Source of the DNA: Corynebacterium kutscheri
GTDB lineage: Bacteria; Actinomycetota; Actinomycetes; Mycobacteriales; Mycobacteriaceae
DNA: 64,000 bases
Reading direction: 5' to 3'
NCBI RefSeq assembly: GCF_000980835.1
Contig: NZ_CP011312.1
Coordinates: forward strand, 62,001 to 126,000
The notes under the pieces are model-generated. The model did no database searches, had not been told where the DNA came from, and saw nothing but the letters and a program-made list of their open reading frames with translations. A program made the position numbers and the translations under genes. Below, piece after piece: positions 51,281 through 60,368 of this stretch; the stretch's first letter is position 1, and every line of letters starts with the position of its first letter.

Positions 51281-52240
51281 GTGCGGATAGTGGTTGCACT
51301 TGGGGGTAATGCGTTACTTCAACGAGGGCAAAAAGCTGATGCCCAACCTCAAATTGACAATGTAGTTGCGGCCGTCGATGCGCTGGGTCAGATCGCTGAG
51401 GAACATGATCTTGTGCTTACCCACGGTAATGGGCCTCAAGTTGGCATACTGGCGCTTCAATCGGCAAACGATGAAACCTTAACAGTGCCTTATCCTTTCG
51501 ATTCTATTGGTGCAATGACACAGGGCATGATCGGTTACTGGATGCTGGAAGCGTTGGAGAATCGCCTGCCGCATCGTTCGGTTGCCTCCATTGTGAACCA
51601 GACTTTGGTTCTTGCAAGTGATCCAGCCTTTGATAATCCAACCAAGTTTGTTGGTGCAGTGTATTCAGAAGAAGAAGCACGCCAGCTAAGCCAGGAGCGC
51701 GGTTGGGTCATGAAGGAAGACGGCCAATATTACCGACGAGTTGTTGCCTCACCAATGCCGCAACGCATTGTTGAAATAAAGGTCATTAGGACACTGGTGG
51801 AAAACGGTATCATCGTTATTTGCTCTGGTGGTGGCGGTATCCCAGTGGCTCGCGATGAAAATGGACGCCTGGTTGGTATTGAAGCTGTTATTGATAAAGA
51901 TCGCTCGGGTGCTGTTTTAGCAGAGAGCCTGGACGCAGATTTCTTTATGATTCTCACCGACGTTCCAGCAGTTTTTGATAATTATGGAACCCCAGATCAA
52001 ACAGAGATTCGTCAGGCAACTCCTGCCCAATTGCGTTCTAAAGGCTTTGCAGCTGGATCAATGGGGCCCAAAGTAGAAGCCGCATGTACGTTTGTTGAAC
52101 TTACTGGTGGCGTGGCAGCTATCGGCCGGTTAGAAGATGCCGAGAAGATCCTGAAAGGCGAAGCAGGAACAATTATTACGCCAAGCGGATCTTATATGAG
52201 TCCCGCTCTCAGCGTTAATTCCTTGCCACGCGCATCATAA
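51281..52240 (+). CDS. arcC: Carbamate kinase
   Basis: A 319-residue amino-acid-kinase-fold enzyme that transfers phosphate from carbamoyl phosphate to ADP, the ATP-yielding step of the pathway. VVALGGNALLQRG at the N-terminus, LTHGNGPQVGILA, CSGGGGIPVA and the lysine-containing IEAVIDKDRSGAVLAE are family motifs. GTG start at 51281. A 120-bp gap with two hairpins separates it from the amidinotransferase gene. Confidence 0.95.
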   Translation: MRIVVALGGNALLQRGQKADAQPQIDNVVAAVDALGQIAEEHDLVLTHGNGPQVGILALQSANDETLTVPYPFDSIGAMTQGMIGYWMLEALENRLPHRSVASIVNQTLVLASDPAFDNPTKFVGAVYSEEEARQLSQERGWVMKEDGQYYRRVVASPMPQRIVEIKVIRTLVENGIIVICSGGGGIPVARDENGRLVGIEAVIDKDRSGAVLAESLDADFFMILTDVPAVFDNYGTPDQTEIRQATPAQLRSKGFAAGSMGPKVEAACTFVELTGGVAAIGRLEDAEKILKGEAGTIITPSGSYMSPALSVNSLPRAS

Positions 52241-52360
52241 ATCGCAACATAAAACTTTTTAAGACTTCACCTTGCGCGACAAGGTGCAGAAAACAAGACG
52301 CAATAGCGTCACAGTCATGGTGTCGAGGGAGACACCAGAACACAGGAAAGAGGTAGAACC
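52241..52360 (+). promoter_or_regulatory. Intercistronic region with two hairpins before the amidinotransferase gene
   Basis: CACCTTG-CGCGA-CAAGGTG (52268-52286) and GGTGTC-GAGGGA-GACACC (52319-52336) can form stable stem-loops; neither has a T-run. They may set mRNA stability or partial read-through between arcC and the next gene. GAAAGAGG precedes the ATG at 52361. Confidence 0.45.
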
Positions 52361-53494
52361 ATGACAAAGATTGTCAATTCATGGAATGATTTCGATCCGC
52401 TGAAACACGTGATCGTTGGTAAAGCGGACTTCTCAGTAATCCCCGATGAAGAACCTGCCACCTCTGAAAAGGTGCCTGTCGATTCTGAAATGCGGGGCAT
52501 GTGGGGACCTCGACCTACCCACATGGTAGAGAAAGCTAACGAGCAGCTTGATAATTATGCGAAGGTTCTTGAAGGACTCGGTATCAAGGTGGATCGGCCA
52601 ACTCCTATTCAGTGGAATCAGCATATGCAGACCCCAGATTTCCGAGTGAAGTCCGGTATGACGCAAATGCCGCCACGTGATATTTTGCTGACCATGGGTA
52701 ACGAAATCCTTTCGTCTGCCAATTCATTCCGCTGCCGTTATTTTGAATATCTTGCTTATTGGCCGCTTATGAATGAATATTTCGAGCAGGATCCAGATTT
52801 CAAGTGGACTCAGGCACCTCGACCTCGTCTAACAGATGCTTCCTATAAGCACAATTATTATGACGAGAAGATCTCTTTGGAAGAACGTCTTGAGCGTACC
52901 GCTAACCTTGACTTCGTTACGACGGAAGTTGAACCTATGTGGGATGCTGCCGATGTGATGCGTTTGGGCAAAGACCTCTTCATTCAGCATGGTCTAACAA
53001 CCAACCGTAAAGCCATGGAATGGTTCAAGCGTTACTACCCAGAGCACCGCGTTCACGCTGTGAACTTCCCAGGAGATCCATATCCAATCCACATTGATGC
53101 AACGTTTGTTCCGCTGCGCCCTGGCTTGATTATTAATAATCCACATCGCCGACTCCCAGACGAGCAACGCAAGATCTTCGAAGCAAATGATTGGCAGATC
53201 GTTGATGCTGCAAAGCCAGCACACGATGAGCCACCAGCACTGTGCTACTCCTCAGTCTGGTTGTCCATGAACTGCCTGGTCATTGACCATAAGACAGTGG
53301 TTGTGGAAGCTTCGGAAGTCTATCAAGCTGAGCAACTTGATAAGTTGGGCTTCAATGTTATCCCAGTCGAGATGCGTGATTTCGCATACGCCTTCGGTGG
53401 TGGCTTGCACTGCGCTACTGCTGATGTGTACCGCGAGGGTGGATGTGAAGACTACTTCCCGAACCAGATTCCTAACGACGTTACTCTCGTCTAG
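52361..53494 (+). CDS. L-arginine:glycine amidinotransferase-like enzyme
   Basis: A 377-residue enzyme of the amidinotransferase branch of the guanidino-modifying superfamily. It follows animal AGAT over its length: DPLKHVIVGKAD, TPDFRVKSGM, PPRDILLTMGNEI, EPMWDAADVMRLGKD (Asp of the triad), PIHIDATFVPLRPG (His), SSVWLSMNCLVID and FGGGLHCATADV (nucleophilic Cys, corresponding to Cys407 of the human enzyme). AGAT moves the amidino group from arginine to glycine, giving guanidinoacetate and ornithine. Bacterial relatives use other acceptors (lysine in phaseolotoxin, amines in cyanotoxin pathways), so the acceptor is open; Ile replaces the Met preceding the His. It follows arcABC, which compete for arginine. 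Confidence 0.88.
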   Translation: MTKIVNSWNDFDPLKHVIVGKADFSVIPDEEPATSEKVPVDSEMRGMWGPRPTHMVEKANEQLDNYAKVLEGLGIKVDRPTPIQWNQHMQTPDFRVKSGMTQMPPRDILLTMGNEILSSANSFRCRYFEYLAYWPLMNEYFEQDPDFKWTQAPRPRLTDASYKHNYYDEKISLEERLERTANLDFVTTEVEPMWDAADVMRLGKDLFIQHGLTTNRKAMEWFKRYYPEHRVHAVNFPGDPYPIHIDATFVPLRPGLIINNPHRRLPDEQRKIFEANDWQIVDAAKPAHDEPPALCYSSVWLSMNCLVIDHKTVVVEASEVYQAEQLDKLGFNVIPVEMRDFAYAFGGGLHCATADVYREGGCEDYFPNQIPNDVTLV

Positions 53495-53508
53495 GTAATC
53501 TTCGCCTA

Positions 53509-53549
53509 GGAGGGAGTAGCTTCATTATGAAGCTCTCCCTCCGTTTTTT
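53509..53549 (+). terminator. Terminator of the arc-amidinotransferase cluster
   Basis: GGAGGGAG..AGCTTCA pairs with TGAAGCT..CTCCCTCC and GTTTTTTA follows, 15 bp after the stop codon. Confidence 0.85.
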
Positions 53550-53586
53550 AGCTATATCTCTTAAAAAATAGTGAGCGTGACTCTCA

Positions 53587-54642
53587 ATGGCTAGTACTAG
53601 CACCTCGGTAACACCTGTACCGAAAAAGCCAGTCCTATGGATAAAAAAAATCGGTTTTATCGCCATGTTCATTTCCGCAACTGGAATGGGCTTGGTAGGT
53701 ACACTTGCCCGGCCATCGACCCCGATTAATCCTAATACCGGCTCCAGCTATATCATCGGTGATTTCTTGGCTGCTGGACGCATGATGGTCGGATGTCTTG
53801 GCATGTTGGCCGTCATTATTGGACTTAAAAAACTTGATAAGCTGCGAAACTCTAGAGTGTCTTTTGCGGTGGTCGCCGGTGGATTATCCATTGGTATTTC
53901 ACTAGCACTGTATGTTTCTTCGACACTGATGACTTCAATCGCAAACGCAGTCTTCCTTATTTACACTGGACCAATATTTTCTGCACTATTGGCGTGGATT
54001 TTCCTTAAAGAGAAGATTAGCTTACGCAACACCTTCTTCCTCTTATTAGTGTTCTTGGGCATGCTGCTTACAATTGGCATTATTCGTTGGGACGAGGGCA
54101 TTCGTATCGGTCTTGATTTAGCCCCTAACCCGCAAATGCCAAATAAAGCTTTGGGTGATCTTTTTGGCCTTGGCTCTGGTATCTTCTATGGACTGGCGTT
54201 GTTCTTCTATCGCTATCGAAGTGATATGGACTCCGAAGTTCGAGGTTTTTATAACTTCATTTTTGGTGCAGTCGGTGCAATAGTGGTCATGGTATTCCGA
54301 ATGAGATTCATTGATGATACTAATCCGTTTACTGTGATGCAGCCGGTGAACTGGGCATGGGCAGCAGTACTGTTCGTCGTTTGTGGCTTTATTGCGATCG
54401 GTTCCCTTGTTGTTGCTGGTAAGAATCTTTTGGCAGTGGAACTTTCTACTGTTGCTTATTGGGAATGCGTGGTTGCCTTGCTGCTTGGGCTATTCCTTTG
54501 GAATGAACCAATTTCCTTATTCGGTTTCATTGGTGGAGTGCTCATTATCATCGGTGGCTTAGGGCCAGTGATTGCTCTTATTTCCACCCGAAAGCAGAGC
54601 GAGGATTACCCGTCTCACATAGACTCAAGCAACGTGAGTTAG
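53587..54642 (+). CDS. DMT-superfamily (EamA) transporter
   Basis: A 351-residue protein with ten membrane helices in two EamA repeats. AVFLIYTGPIFSALLAWIFL closes the first repeat and LSTVAYWECVVALLLGLFLW the second; both have the conserved Pro/Glu positions. EamA carriers often export amino acids or metabolites. An internal loop of about 35 residues (RWDEGIRIGLDLAPNPQMP) splits the repeats. It follows the amidinotransferase terminator by about 40 bp and precedes the MHS carrier, so export of ornithine or a guanidino product is a reasonable guess, unproven. Confidence 0.85.
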   Translation: MASTSTSVTPVPKKPVLWIKKIGFIAMFISATGMGLVGTLARPSTPINPNTGSSYIIGDFLAAGRMMVGCLGMLAVIIGLKKLDKLRNSRVSFAVVAGGLSIGISLALYVSSTLMTSIANAVFLIYTGPIFSALLAWIFLKEKISLRNTFFLLLVFLGMLLTIGIIRWDEGIRIGLDLAPNPQMPNKALGDLFGLGSGIFYGLALFFYRYRSDMDSEVRGFYNFIFGAVGAIVVMVFRMRFIDDTNPFTVMQPVNWAWAAVLFVVCGFIAIGSLVVAGKNLLAVELSTVAYWECVVALLLGLFLWNEPISLFGFIGGVLIIIGGLGPVIALISTRKQSEDYPSHIDSSNVS

Positions 54643-54675
54643 AAAAATATAACTGGTTGATTAGGAAAGCTGCTG

Positions 54676-56109
54676 GTGTTATCCAGTGGGACAGTACCAG
54701 CAGCCCCGCAGATAGGAACGCTGGTAAGTGCTGTGGAACGACCTTCAGAAATAAGTGTAAAAAGTAATTACAGTGACATCGATCATTCTGCCTTGAAAAA
54801 GGCTGCTGCTGGTAGCTTTTTGGGTAATTTTGTTGAATGGTTTGACTACGCTTCCTATAGCTACCTTGCCACGATTATTGCAGCCGTATTTTTCCCGACC
54901 GATGATCCCGCTTTGGCATTGCTACAAACCTTTGCGGTTTTTGCATTCTCCTTTATCCTGCGTCCAATAGGGGCTGTGGTATGGGGTTATCTGGGAGATC
55001 GACGAGGCCGGCGGTGGGCATTGTCGTGGTCAATTTTACTTATGTCAACCGCTACCTTTTTGATCGGTTGTATCCCATCATTTGCCACAATTGGGTATCT
55101 GGCGCCAATTCTATTATTGACTTTGCGAACAATACAAGGATTCTCGGCTTCTGGCGAATATGCTGGTGCATCGGTTTTTCTGGCAGAGTACTGTAGCGCG
55201 AAACATCGGGGTATTTATACCTCATTAGTTCCTGCTTCGACTGCAACTGGACTTTTGCTGGGATCAATTACTGCTACTGGGTTATATTCATTTTTTACTC
55301 CAGACAGCTTAGAATCTTCGGGTTGGCGGCTACCATTTCTTGTTGCCGGACCATTAGGTTTGGTGGGACGCTATATTCGGATTCATTTGGAAGATTCGCC
55401 AGCATATGTGGCGATGACTCAGAAAGCTAGCCAAAAAGTAACTCGGAAAACAAAAAATCCATTTCGAGTTTTATATAAGAATCACTGGCGGACAGTAATA
55501 ATCGCCTTTGGTGTGGCCTCTTTGAATGCGGTTGCATTTTATGTATTACTGGCATACATGCCCACCTATCTGACCGAAACAGCGGGATTTGATAGTGGGA
55601 AATCTAATTTAGCGTCGTCGATTGTCTTGCTTGGGTATGTCTTCTTCATATTCATAATGGGACATCTATCAGATAAGTATGGTCGTAAAATCATGCTTTT
55701 CGTCGCATGTGGTTTGTTTATTGTGCTGACAGTGCCACTTTTTGCTTGTTTGGAAACGAGTAGTTTCTGGACGGTAGTCGGTGTAGAAATGTTGCTTGTT
55801 CTTATTTTGACGATGAATGATTCAACCTTACCGACGTTTCTTTCTGAATCTTTCCCAACCGAGGTGCGATATTCCGGTTTTGCGTTGTCATTTAATATGG
55901 CCAATGCATTATTGGGTGGAACTGCGCCTTTTGTGGCTACGTGGCTTATTGGTGCAACAGGAAATGCTCTTGCACCTGCATGGTATTTAGTAGGAATTGC
56001 CCTGTTGGCGATGATAGCTATGATTTTTGCACCCACTCCGGTGGAGTTCGAGGGCAGTGAAGATTTGGCTGAGAAAATAAGTTTGTTGCAAAGGAAAACA
56101 GAAGCATAA
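54676..56109 (+). CDS. MFS transporter, metabolite:H+ symporter (ProP-like) family
   Basis: A 477-residue carrier with 12 membrane helices. GNFVEWFDYASYSYLATIIA is the MHS-family hallmark in helix 1; GYLGDRRGRRWAL is the MFS loop 2-3 motif, repeated as GHLSDKYGRKIML between helices 8 and 9; RTIQGFSASGEYAGA is the helix 4-5 signature. MHS carriers move betaine, proline, citrate, shikimate or similar acids with protons. GTG start with AGGAAA upstream. No ArcD arginine/ornithine antiporter is present, so this gene and the EamA gene may replace it. Confidence 0.88.
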   Translation: MLSSGTVPAAPQIGTLVSAVERPSEISVKSNYSDIDHSALKKAAAGSFLGNFVEWFDYASYSYLATIIAAVFFPTDDPALALLQTFAVFAFSFILRPIGAVVWGYLGDRRGRRWALSWSILLMSTATFLIGCIPSFATIGYLAPILLLTLRTIQGFSASGEYAGASVFLAEYCSAKHRGIYTSLVPASTATGLLLGSITATGLYSFFTPDSLESSGWRLPFLVAGPLGLVGRYIRIHLEDSPAYVAMTQKASQKVTRKTKNPFRVLYKNHWRTVIIAFGVASLNAVAFYVLLAYMPTYLTETAGFDSGKSNLASSIVLLGYVFFIFIMGHLSDKYGRKIMLFVACGLFIVLTVPLFACLETSSFWTVVGVEMLLVLILTMNDSTLPTFLSESFPTEVRYSGFALSFNMANALLGGTAPFVATWLIGATGNALAPAWYLVGIALLAMIAMIFAPTPVEFEGSEDLAEKISLLQRKTEA

Positions 56110-56129
56110 ACCGCGCATGTGCTACACTA

Positions 56130-56158
56130 CATCGGGGTAAGTTTTCCAATACCCGATG
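56130..56158. promoter_or_regulatory. Candidate operator of the tetR gene
   Basis: CATCGGGGTA and TACCCGATG form an inverted repeat separated by ten bases, just after TACACT (a possible -10) and 14 bp before the tetR start. Typical placement for autoregulation. Confidence 0.5.
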
Positions 56159-56171
56159 GTGAGGTGAAAGC

Positions 56172-56801
56172 ATGTTTGATGATGCCTATCAAACTCGGGG
56201 AAGACGGAAACGGCAAAAAATCATTGAGGCTACGGCTCTGCTCCTGCGTGAGTCAGGGCCGGGTTCTGTCACACATCGCAGTGTTGCTTCCCGGGCAGGG
56301 GTTTCTCTTTCAGCTACGACATACTACTTTTCTGGTCTCGATGAATTATTAGAAGAGGCTGCTCGGTTAAACATACAGTCGTGGGTTCAACGTGTTCGGC
56401 ACACTTGGAATGGCATCGTTGAAAAAGAGCCTCCGGAAAATGAGCGAGAGGCTGCGGAAATCCTGATTCGTGCTTGTTTGCCTAAAGATATTCCGTTGGA
56501 TAACCACTATCGGCAGCTTATTGCTGTGGGTACCTCTAATGTGGTGAAGAAGGCTTATCGAGCCGGACGGATTGAGCTTGATGCTGCCTTGGAAAAGGTT
56601 ATTGAGCATATTGGGGTAGACATTCCGGCACAGGTAGTTATTGGTATTGTTGACGGTGCTGCGGTTGCTGCTATTTCTGAAGGGCGCGATATTCGAGAAA
56701 CTGCCATGAACTTGCTTATTCAAGTTTTGAATTTTAAATCGGACGATGAGCATAATGGGTTACAAGAAGTTGGGGGCAAAGCGGTAGCAGCTCGACTATG
56801 A
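56172..56801 (+). CDS. TetR-family transcriptional regulator
   Basis: A 209-residue repressor. Residues 10-58 are the DNA-binding domain: RKRQKIIEATALLLRESG, then HRSVASRAGVSLSATTYYF (the recognition helix) and GLDELLEEA. The remaining 150 residues are the helical ligand-binding domain without an assignable ligand. It has its own promoter after the MHS carrier and may control the transport and amidinotransferase genes; the inverted repeat before it is not seen upstream of arcA. Confidence 0.88.
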   Translation: MFDDAYQTRGRRKRQKIIEATALLLRESGPGSVTHRSVASRAGVSLSATTYYFSGLDELLEEAARLNIQSWVQRVRHTWNGIVEKEPPENEREAAEILIRACLPKDIPLDNHYRQLIAVGTSNVVKKAYRAGRIELDAALEKVIEHIGVDIPAQVVIGIVDGAAVAAISEGRDIRETAMNLLIQVLNFKSDDEHNGLQEVGGKAVAARL

Positions 56802-57128
56802 GTTGTTGTATGCGTTAATAGAAGCTAAACCTTGCCGAAAGGCAAGTAACTAAAAGCATGCGCGTCTCGCTGGTAGAAGCGTTTCCTTATTAGGGTAGGT
56901 GTCGGGGGATGCTTTTATGTGGATAAATGCTCCCATATCTTCATTGACCTAGAGAAATATGTATTTCTGGGATTTTAATGTGGGTAGCGTGGTTTTGAGC
57001 TGGGTATTTTTTTGTTCTTTCATGTAGCTGCGGTGTACTCTCACAGGGCAAAGTTAGTATTGCCTTGCCTTATTCATTGGTGGAATTGTGTTGAGCTGCT
57101 GGATAAGCGCAAGCTTTTCACAAGGATA
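56802..57128 (+). other. Intergenic region with a small hairpin
   Basis: CTTGCC-GAAA-GGCAAG (56831-56846) follows the tetR stop, a stable stem with GNRA loop but no T-run. The rest is AT-rich promoter region for the surface protein at 57129. Frames starting at 57012 upstream of the signal peptide are not protein-like. Confidence 0.45.
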
Positions 57129-59282
57129 ATGATGAAGCTACGTGTTCATTTGATAACACTTTCTATGGTTAAGGCTCTTGCAGCTGCTGCCACATTAATG
57201 TTGGTATTCATGCTCTGTAGTCCAGTACAGGCTGCAGATACTCGCTCGCTTAGGTACGACACTATATATTCAAATATTGGTGTTACCTCGCGCAATATTG
57301 TTTATGACGCTGCCCGTGATCGAATTATTGTGCTCGAAGATAATGCAACAGATAAAACTGGTGCGTTTAACTGGTTTGATGTGACAACCAATACCGTTAA
57401 TGAGAAATCGGTTCCACTAGATCATGCGCAGCCAGAGCATATTGCTATTGACGAAGCCCGTGATCGGTTATATATCCTGCACTATCGCACGGAAGCATTA
57501 AGCGTTATTCAACTTTCGACGAATACCGTGCTCAAAACAATAACTGGCATGCCTAAATGGGCAGCAGGTATTGCTTTGAACTCAGATACCGGCAATGTGT
57601 ACGTGTGGAGCAAAGAGATCATTGAGGTCGACCCGGAATCAGAAACTGTCAGTGAGCCGGTTAAGATTTCTCATGAGAAATATCCTCGCCTTAAAGATGC
57701 GGTGTACGACTCGGAGAGCAAATTTTTGTGGATTGCCGAGGGTAATAAGTCGATCATTACCGCCTTTGATACTCAAACTAAAACCTGGAAAAGCGATGTA
57801 GCAATCCCAGTATCAAGCTTTAAGTACAATGACGAAGAAGTAACAGGCCAAACTTCGATGCTGGCTTTTGATCCCACCTTGTACACCCTATATGTGGCAG
57901 TTACTCCACGTAGCGCCGATAAATGGACTGGGACAAAACTAATCAGCATTAATACCTCAACCGGAAAGCATATCGGGGAGCCGATTCTGCTTGGCGATAC
58001 CGTTCGTCAACTTTTGGTCAACCCGGCCACCCATGAGCTTTATGCATCAGCAGGCTTTGACAATAAAGTACAACTTATTGATCCTGCTACCTGGACGGTA
58101 ACCCAAGAAGTAGATTTCAATACAGAAAATATTACTAAGGGTACTGGTACCGCTGCTGCAGATACCTGGGGAATTACGCTGAATGCTACGGGTACCACGT
58201 TGTATGCGAGCCATCCATATACTAATCGACTTTCTGCCTTAACCCTTAGCGGTACCGCTGCGCCAGCAACTATTCGGCAGCCAGCACCCGGTCAGGATGA
58301 CACCGATTCACATACGCCACCAATTAATAACGGTAGCCCTTGGCAAGGGCCAGATGCGTTAAGCGTCGAAAAGCCAAGTGAGACCGCTATAGCTTTGAGC
58401 GAGGCCACTTTTACCTGGGGTGTTTCTGAGTATGCCCAAGGGTGGGAACAAGTCGGTCTAGGCAATACAGTAAAGGTAGATGAAATCAACCATACCTTTA
58501 CCTTTAGTGAGGGAACCGGTTGGTTAAATCTAGAAAATGGAACAACTCAAATTGGTTGGTCGGGAGGGTTTTCCCTGCGCCCCTATGCGGGATTGGTACC
58601 GTCGATTCGCTTCTTGATGGGCAATCCGCTGCTTACAATGCATAAAGATGGTTCTGGCAGTGTAACAATGGATGTATCTACCGTCGACCCTCAGAATAAC
58701 CAGAGCGAATATAAGCGGGTTACTGTGGCCAACTTTGCCGCTGGAACCTTTATGGGCGAAAATCAAGGGGAGACCGTATCGGTGACCGGTAGGCCAGAAT
58801 ATGCTAATAAATCCTGGCCACAGGAGTTTGTGGATATCATTCCTGAATCAATGAAGGCATGGTGGTTTAGCACCGGTGCTTCCCTGGATCCAAAGAAACC
58901 ACCAGCTGAGGTTCGCGTTGCTTTCCGACGACCAGCAACGTCTCCTGATTCGGAAGAAGAATCGAACTTCCCGCCATTTGTACCCATTCCACTTCCGATT
59001 TTGCTACCTCTTTTGGGTAGTGCCTCGTCTGGTTCTTCTGCACTAGGGGCAGAAAAAGCAACACCAGCACCAGTTGCGCAGCCAGAGCACAAACCATCTA
59101 CCCAGGTGTCAGAACAAAAGGTAGCACCCACCGAGCAAACTATGGCTCAGAAGAAAGATCCCCAGAGTAGGGAACTTGCTCGTACCGGTGTGTCACTAGT
59201 GCCTCTTATTATGCTAGCCATGGCTTGTATGCTTGGTGGGGCAGGTGTTCTGAGATTATTTTCCCTGAAAAATAAAATATAG
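57129..59282 (+). CDS. Surface protein with beta-propeller and HtaA-type domain
   Basis: A 717-residue protein. The signal peptide ends at SPVQAAD (about residue 35). Residues 40-400 look like a YVTN/NHL-type beta-propeller (repeats such as IVYDAARDRIIVLEDN, IAIDEARDRLYILHYR and TLYASHPYTNRLSALTL). Residues about 415-595 resemble an HtaA domain (LSEATFTWGVSEYAQGWEQ, GNPLLTMHKDGSGSVTMDVS), the corynebacterial heme-binding/transport module. FPPFVPIPLPILLPLL, a charged spacer and LARTG followed by a membrane helix close it; LARTG may be a sortase signal. AAGGATA precedes ATG 57129 (57132 is also possible). It lies before an iron-type transport operon. Confidence 0.78.
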   Translation: MMKLRVHLITLSMVKALAAAATLMLVFMLCSPVQAADTRSLRYDTIYSNIGVTSRNIVYDAARDRIIVLEDNATDKTGAFNWFDVTTNTVNEKSVPLDHAQPEHIAIDEARDRLYILHYRTEALSVIQLSTNTVLKTITGMPKWAAGIALNSDTGNVYVWSKEIIEVDPESETVSEPVKISHEKYPRLKDAVYDSESKFLWIAEGNKSIITAFDTQTKTWKSDVAIPVSSFKYNDEEVTGQTSMLAFDPTLYTLYVAVTPRSADKWTGTKLISINTSTGKHIGEPILLGDTVRQLLVNPATHELYASAGFDNKVQLIDPATWTVTQEVDFNTENITKGTGTAAADTWGITLNATGTTLYASHPYTNRLSALTLSGTAAPATIRQPAPGQDDTDSHTPPINNGSPWQGPDALSVEKPSETAIALSEATFTWGVSEYAQGWEQVGLGNTVKVDEINHTFTFSEGTGWLNLENGTTQIGWSGGFSLRPYAGLVPSIRFLMGNPLLTMHKDGSGSVTMDVSTVDPQNNQSEYKRVTVANFAAGTFMGENQGETVSVTGRPEYANKSWPQEFVDIIPESMKAWWFSTGASLDPKKPPAEVRVAFRRPATSPDSEEESNFPPFVPIPLPILLPLLGSASSGSSALGAEKATPAPVAQPEHKPSTQVSEQKVAPTEQTMAQKKDPQSRELARTGVSLVPLIMLAMACMLGGAGVLRLFSLKNKI

Positions 59283-59621
59283 TGCTCATGTGTAGCCATT
59301 ATGCAAGGGCAAAAAGCGTGATGTGAGAAGCTATTTTGACCCCATGTGTATATAAAGCTGGATTCTTTATCGGATCCAACTTTTTACTTTTAGTATCACA
59401 GCCCATCAATATGGGGTGTATCAATGATGCCTTAGATGGTTAGATGCCAATCAAAAGATTGACCCTAGTCCTTCATGACGACTAATCTAGGTTAGATTAA
59501 CCTAATAAGTTCATGTGTTTTGCATATTAATGATCTTGCTGTGGTTAGCCAAAAATCTTTTTTGATACTTGAGTGATGCAGTTTTTGAAAAGCTGAATTA
59601 GTTAAGCAGTGGAGGAAATAT
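59283..59621 (+). other. Intergenic region upstream of the iron-type operon
   Basis: Contains a weak hairpin near 59363-59393 followed by TTTTTA, the putative DtxR box at 59487 and the promoter of the DUF364 gene. No ORF. Confidence 0.5.
59487..59505. promoter_or_regulatory. DtxR-type iron box
   Basis: CTAGGTTAGATTAACCTAA matches the DtxR consensus (TTAGGTTAGCCTAACCTAA) at 16 of 19 positions, with the palindromic half-sites intact. It lies about 115 bp before the DUF364 gene. It predicts repression of the DUF364-ABC operon when iron is sufficient. Confidence 0.7.
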
Positions 59622-60368
59622 ATGTGGGAAATTTATGATCGACTGATTGCTGATATTGATCCAAAGGTTCAGGTGGTATCAACCAAGACGGCGGAACCGG
59701 TTGCAGAAGTAGTCAGTTCAGAGTCAAGTGTAGGTCGCGCTTTCTTATTGCCTTCAGATTCACGTCCAGCAACATTGACGGCAGAGGAGATGGTGGGTCG
59801 GCCGCTTAAAGACGTAGCACAACTAGCTAAATCATGGAATTTTACTGAAGCTGCCTTTGGTATGGCAGCGATTAATGCTTGGTGGGGTGCACGGCACCGG
59901 GTAGTAGAAAATGGATTTGAGCTAATGGAATCCACATCCTTTGGAGAACTATTCAATCCCTATGCTGAATTAGTTGCCGGGAAGACAGTGGGAATCGTAG
60001 GACACTTTCCTTTCGCCTATCGGGCACTAGCTGGTGCTGGTGAGATAAAGATTTTTGAACGTAATCTACGTCCTGGTGATTACCCCGATTCAGCAAGTGA
60101 ATACCTGCTTCCAGAATGCGACTACGTATTTATTACCGGTTCGGCATTCGTTAACAAAACCATGCCTCGGTTATTAGAACTCAGTAAAGATGCATTCACT
60201 GTTGTAGTCGGCCCTTCGGCATCGTGTGCGCCATTTCTTTTGGAATATGGCGTTAATGACCTTTTAGGGTTTTCCTCAACGCCAGAACCGGAACCGGAAG
60301 CTAACGGTTTGGACTTATTTATTGCACATGGCACCTGGCATGGCCGACGAGTCAAATTATCGGCATAA
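59622..60368 (+). CDS. DUF364/DUF4213 family protein, putative heavy-metal chelation
   Basis: A 248-residue soluble protein. The N-terminal part (about 1-90) corresponds to DUF4213 and the C-terminal part to the Rossmann-like DUF364: VGIVGHFPFAYRALAGAGEI, FERNLRPGDYP, CDYVFITGSAFVNKTMPRLLEL and VVGPSASCAPFLLEYGV. The family is associated with metal/siderophore uptake loci and is thought to bind metals or metal complexes, but no reaction is known. GTGGAGGAA precedes the ATG. It stands after the DtxR box and before the ABC transporter genes. Confidence 0.82.
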   Translation: MWEIYDRLIADIDPKVQVVSTKTAEPVAEVVSSESSVGRAFLLPSDSRPATLTAEEMVGRPLKDVAQLAKSWNFTEAAFGMAAINAWWGARHRVVENGFELMESTSFGELFNPYAELVAGKTVGIVGHFPFAYRALAGAGEIKIFERNLRPGDYPDSASEYLLPECDYVFITGSAFVNKTMPRLLELSKDAFTVVVGPSASCAPFLLEYGVNDLLGFSSTPEPEPEANGLDLFIAHGTWHGRRVKLSA

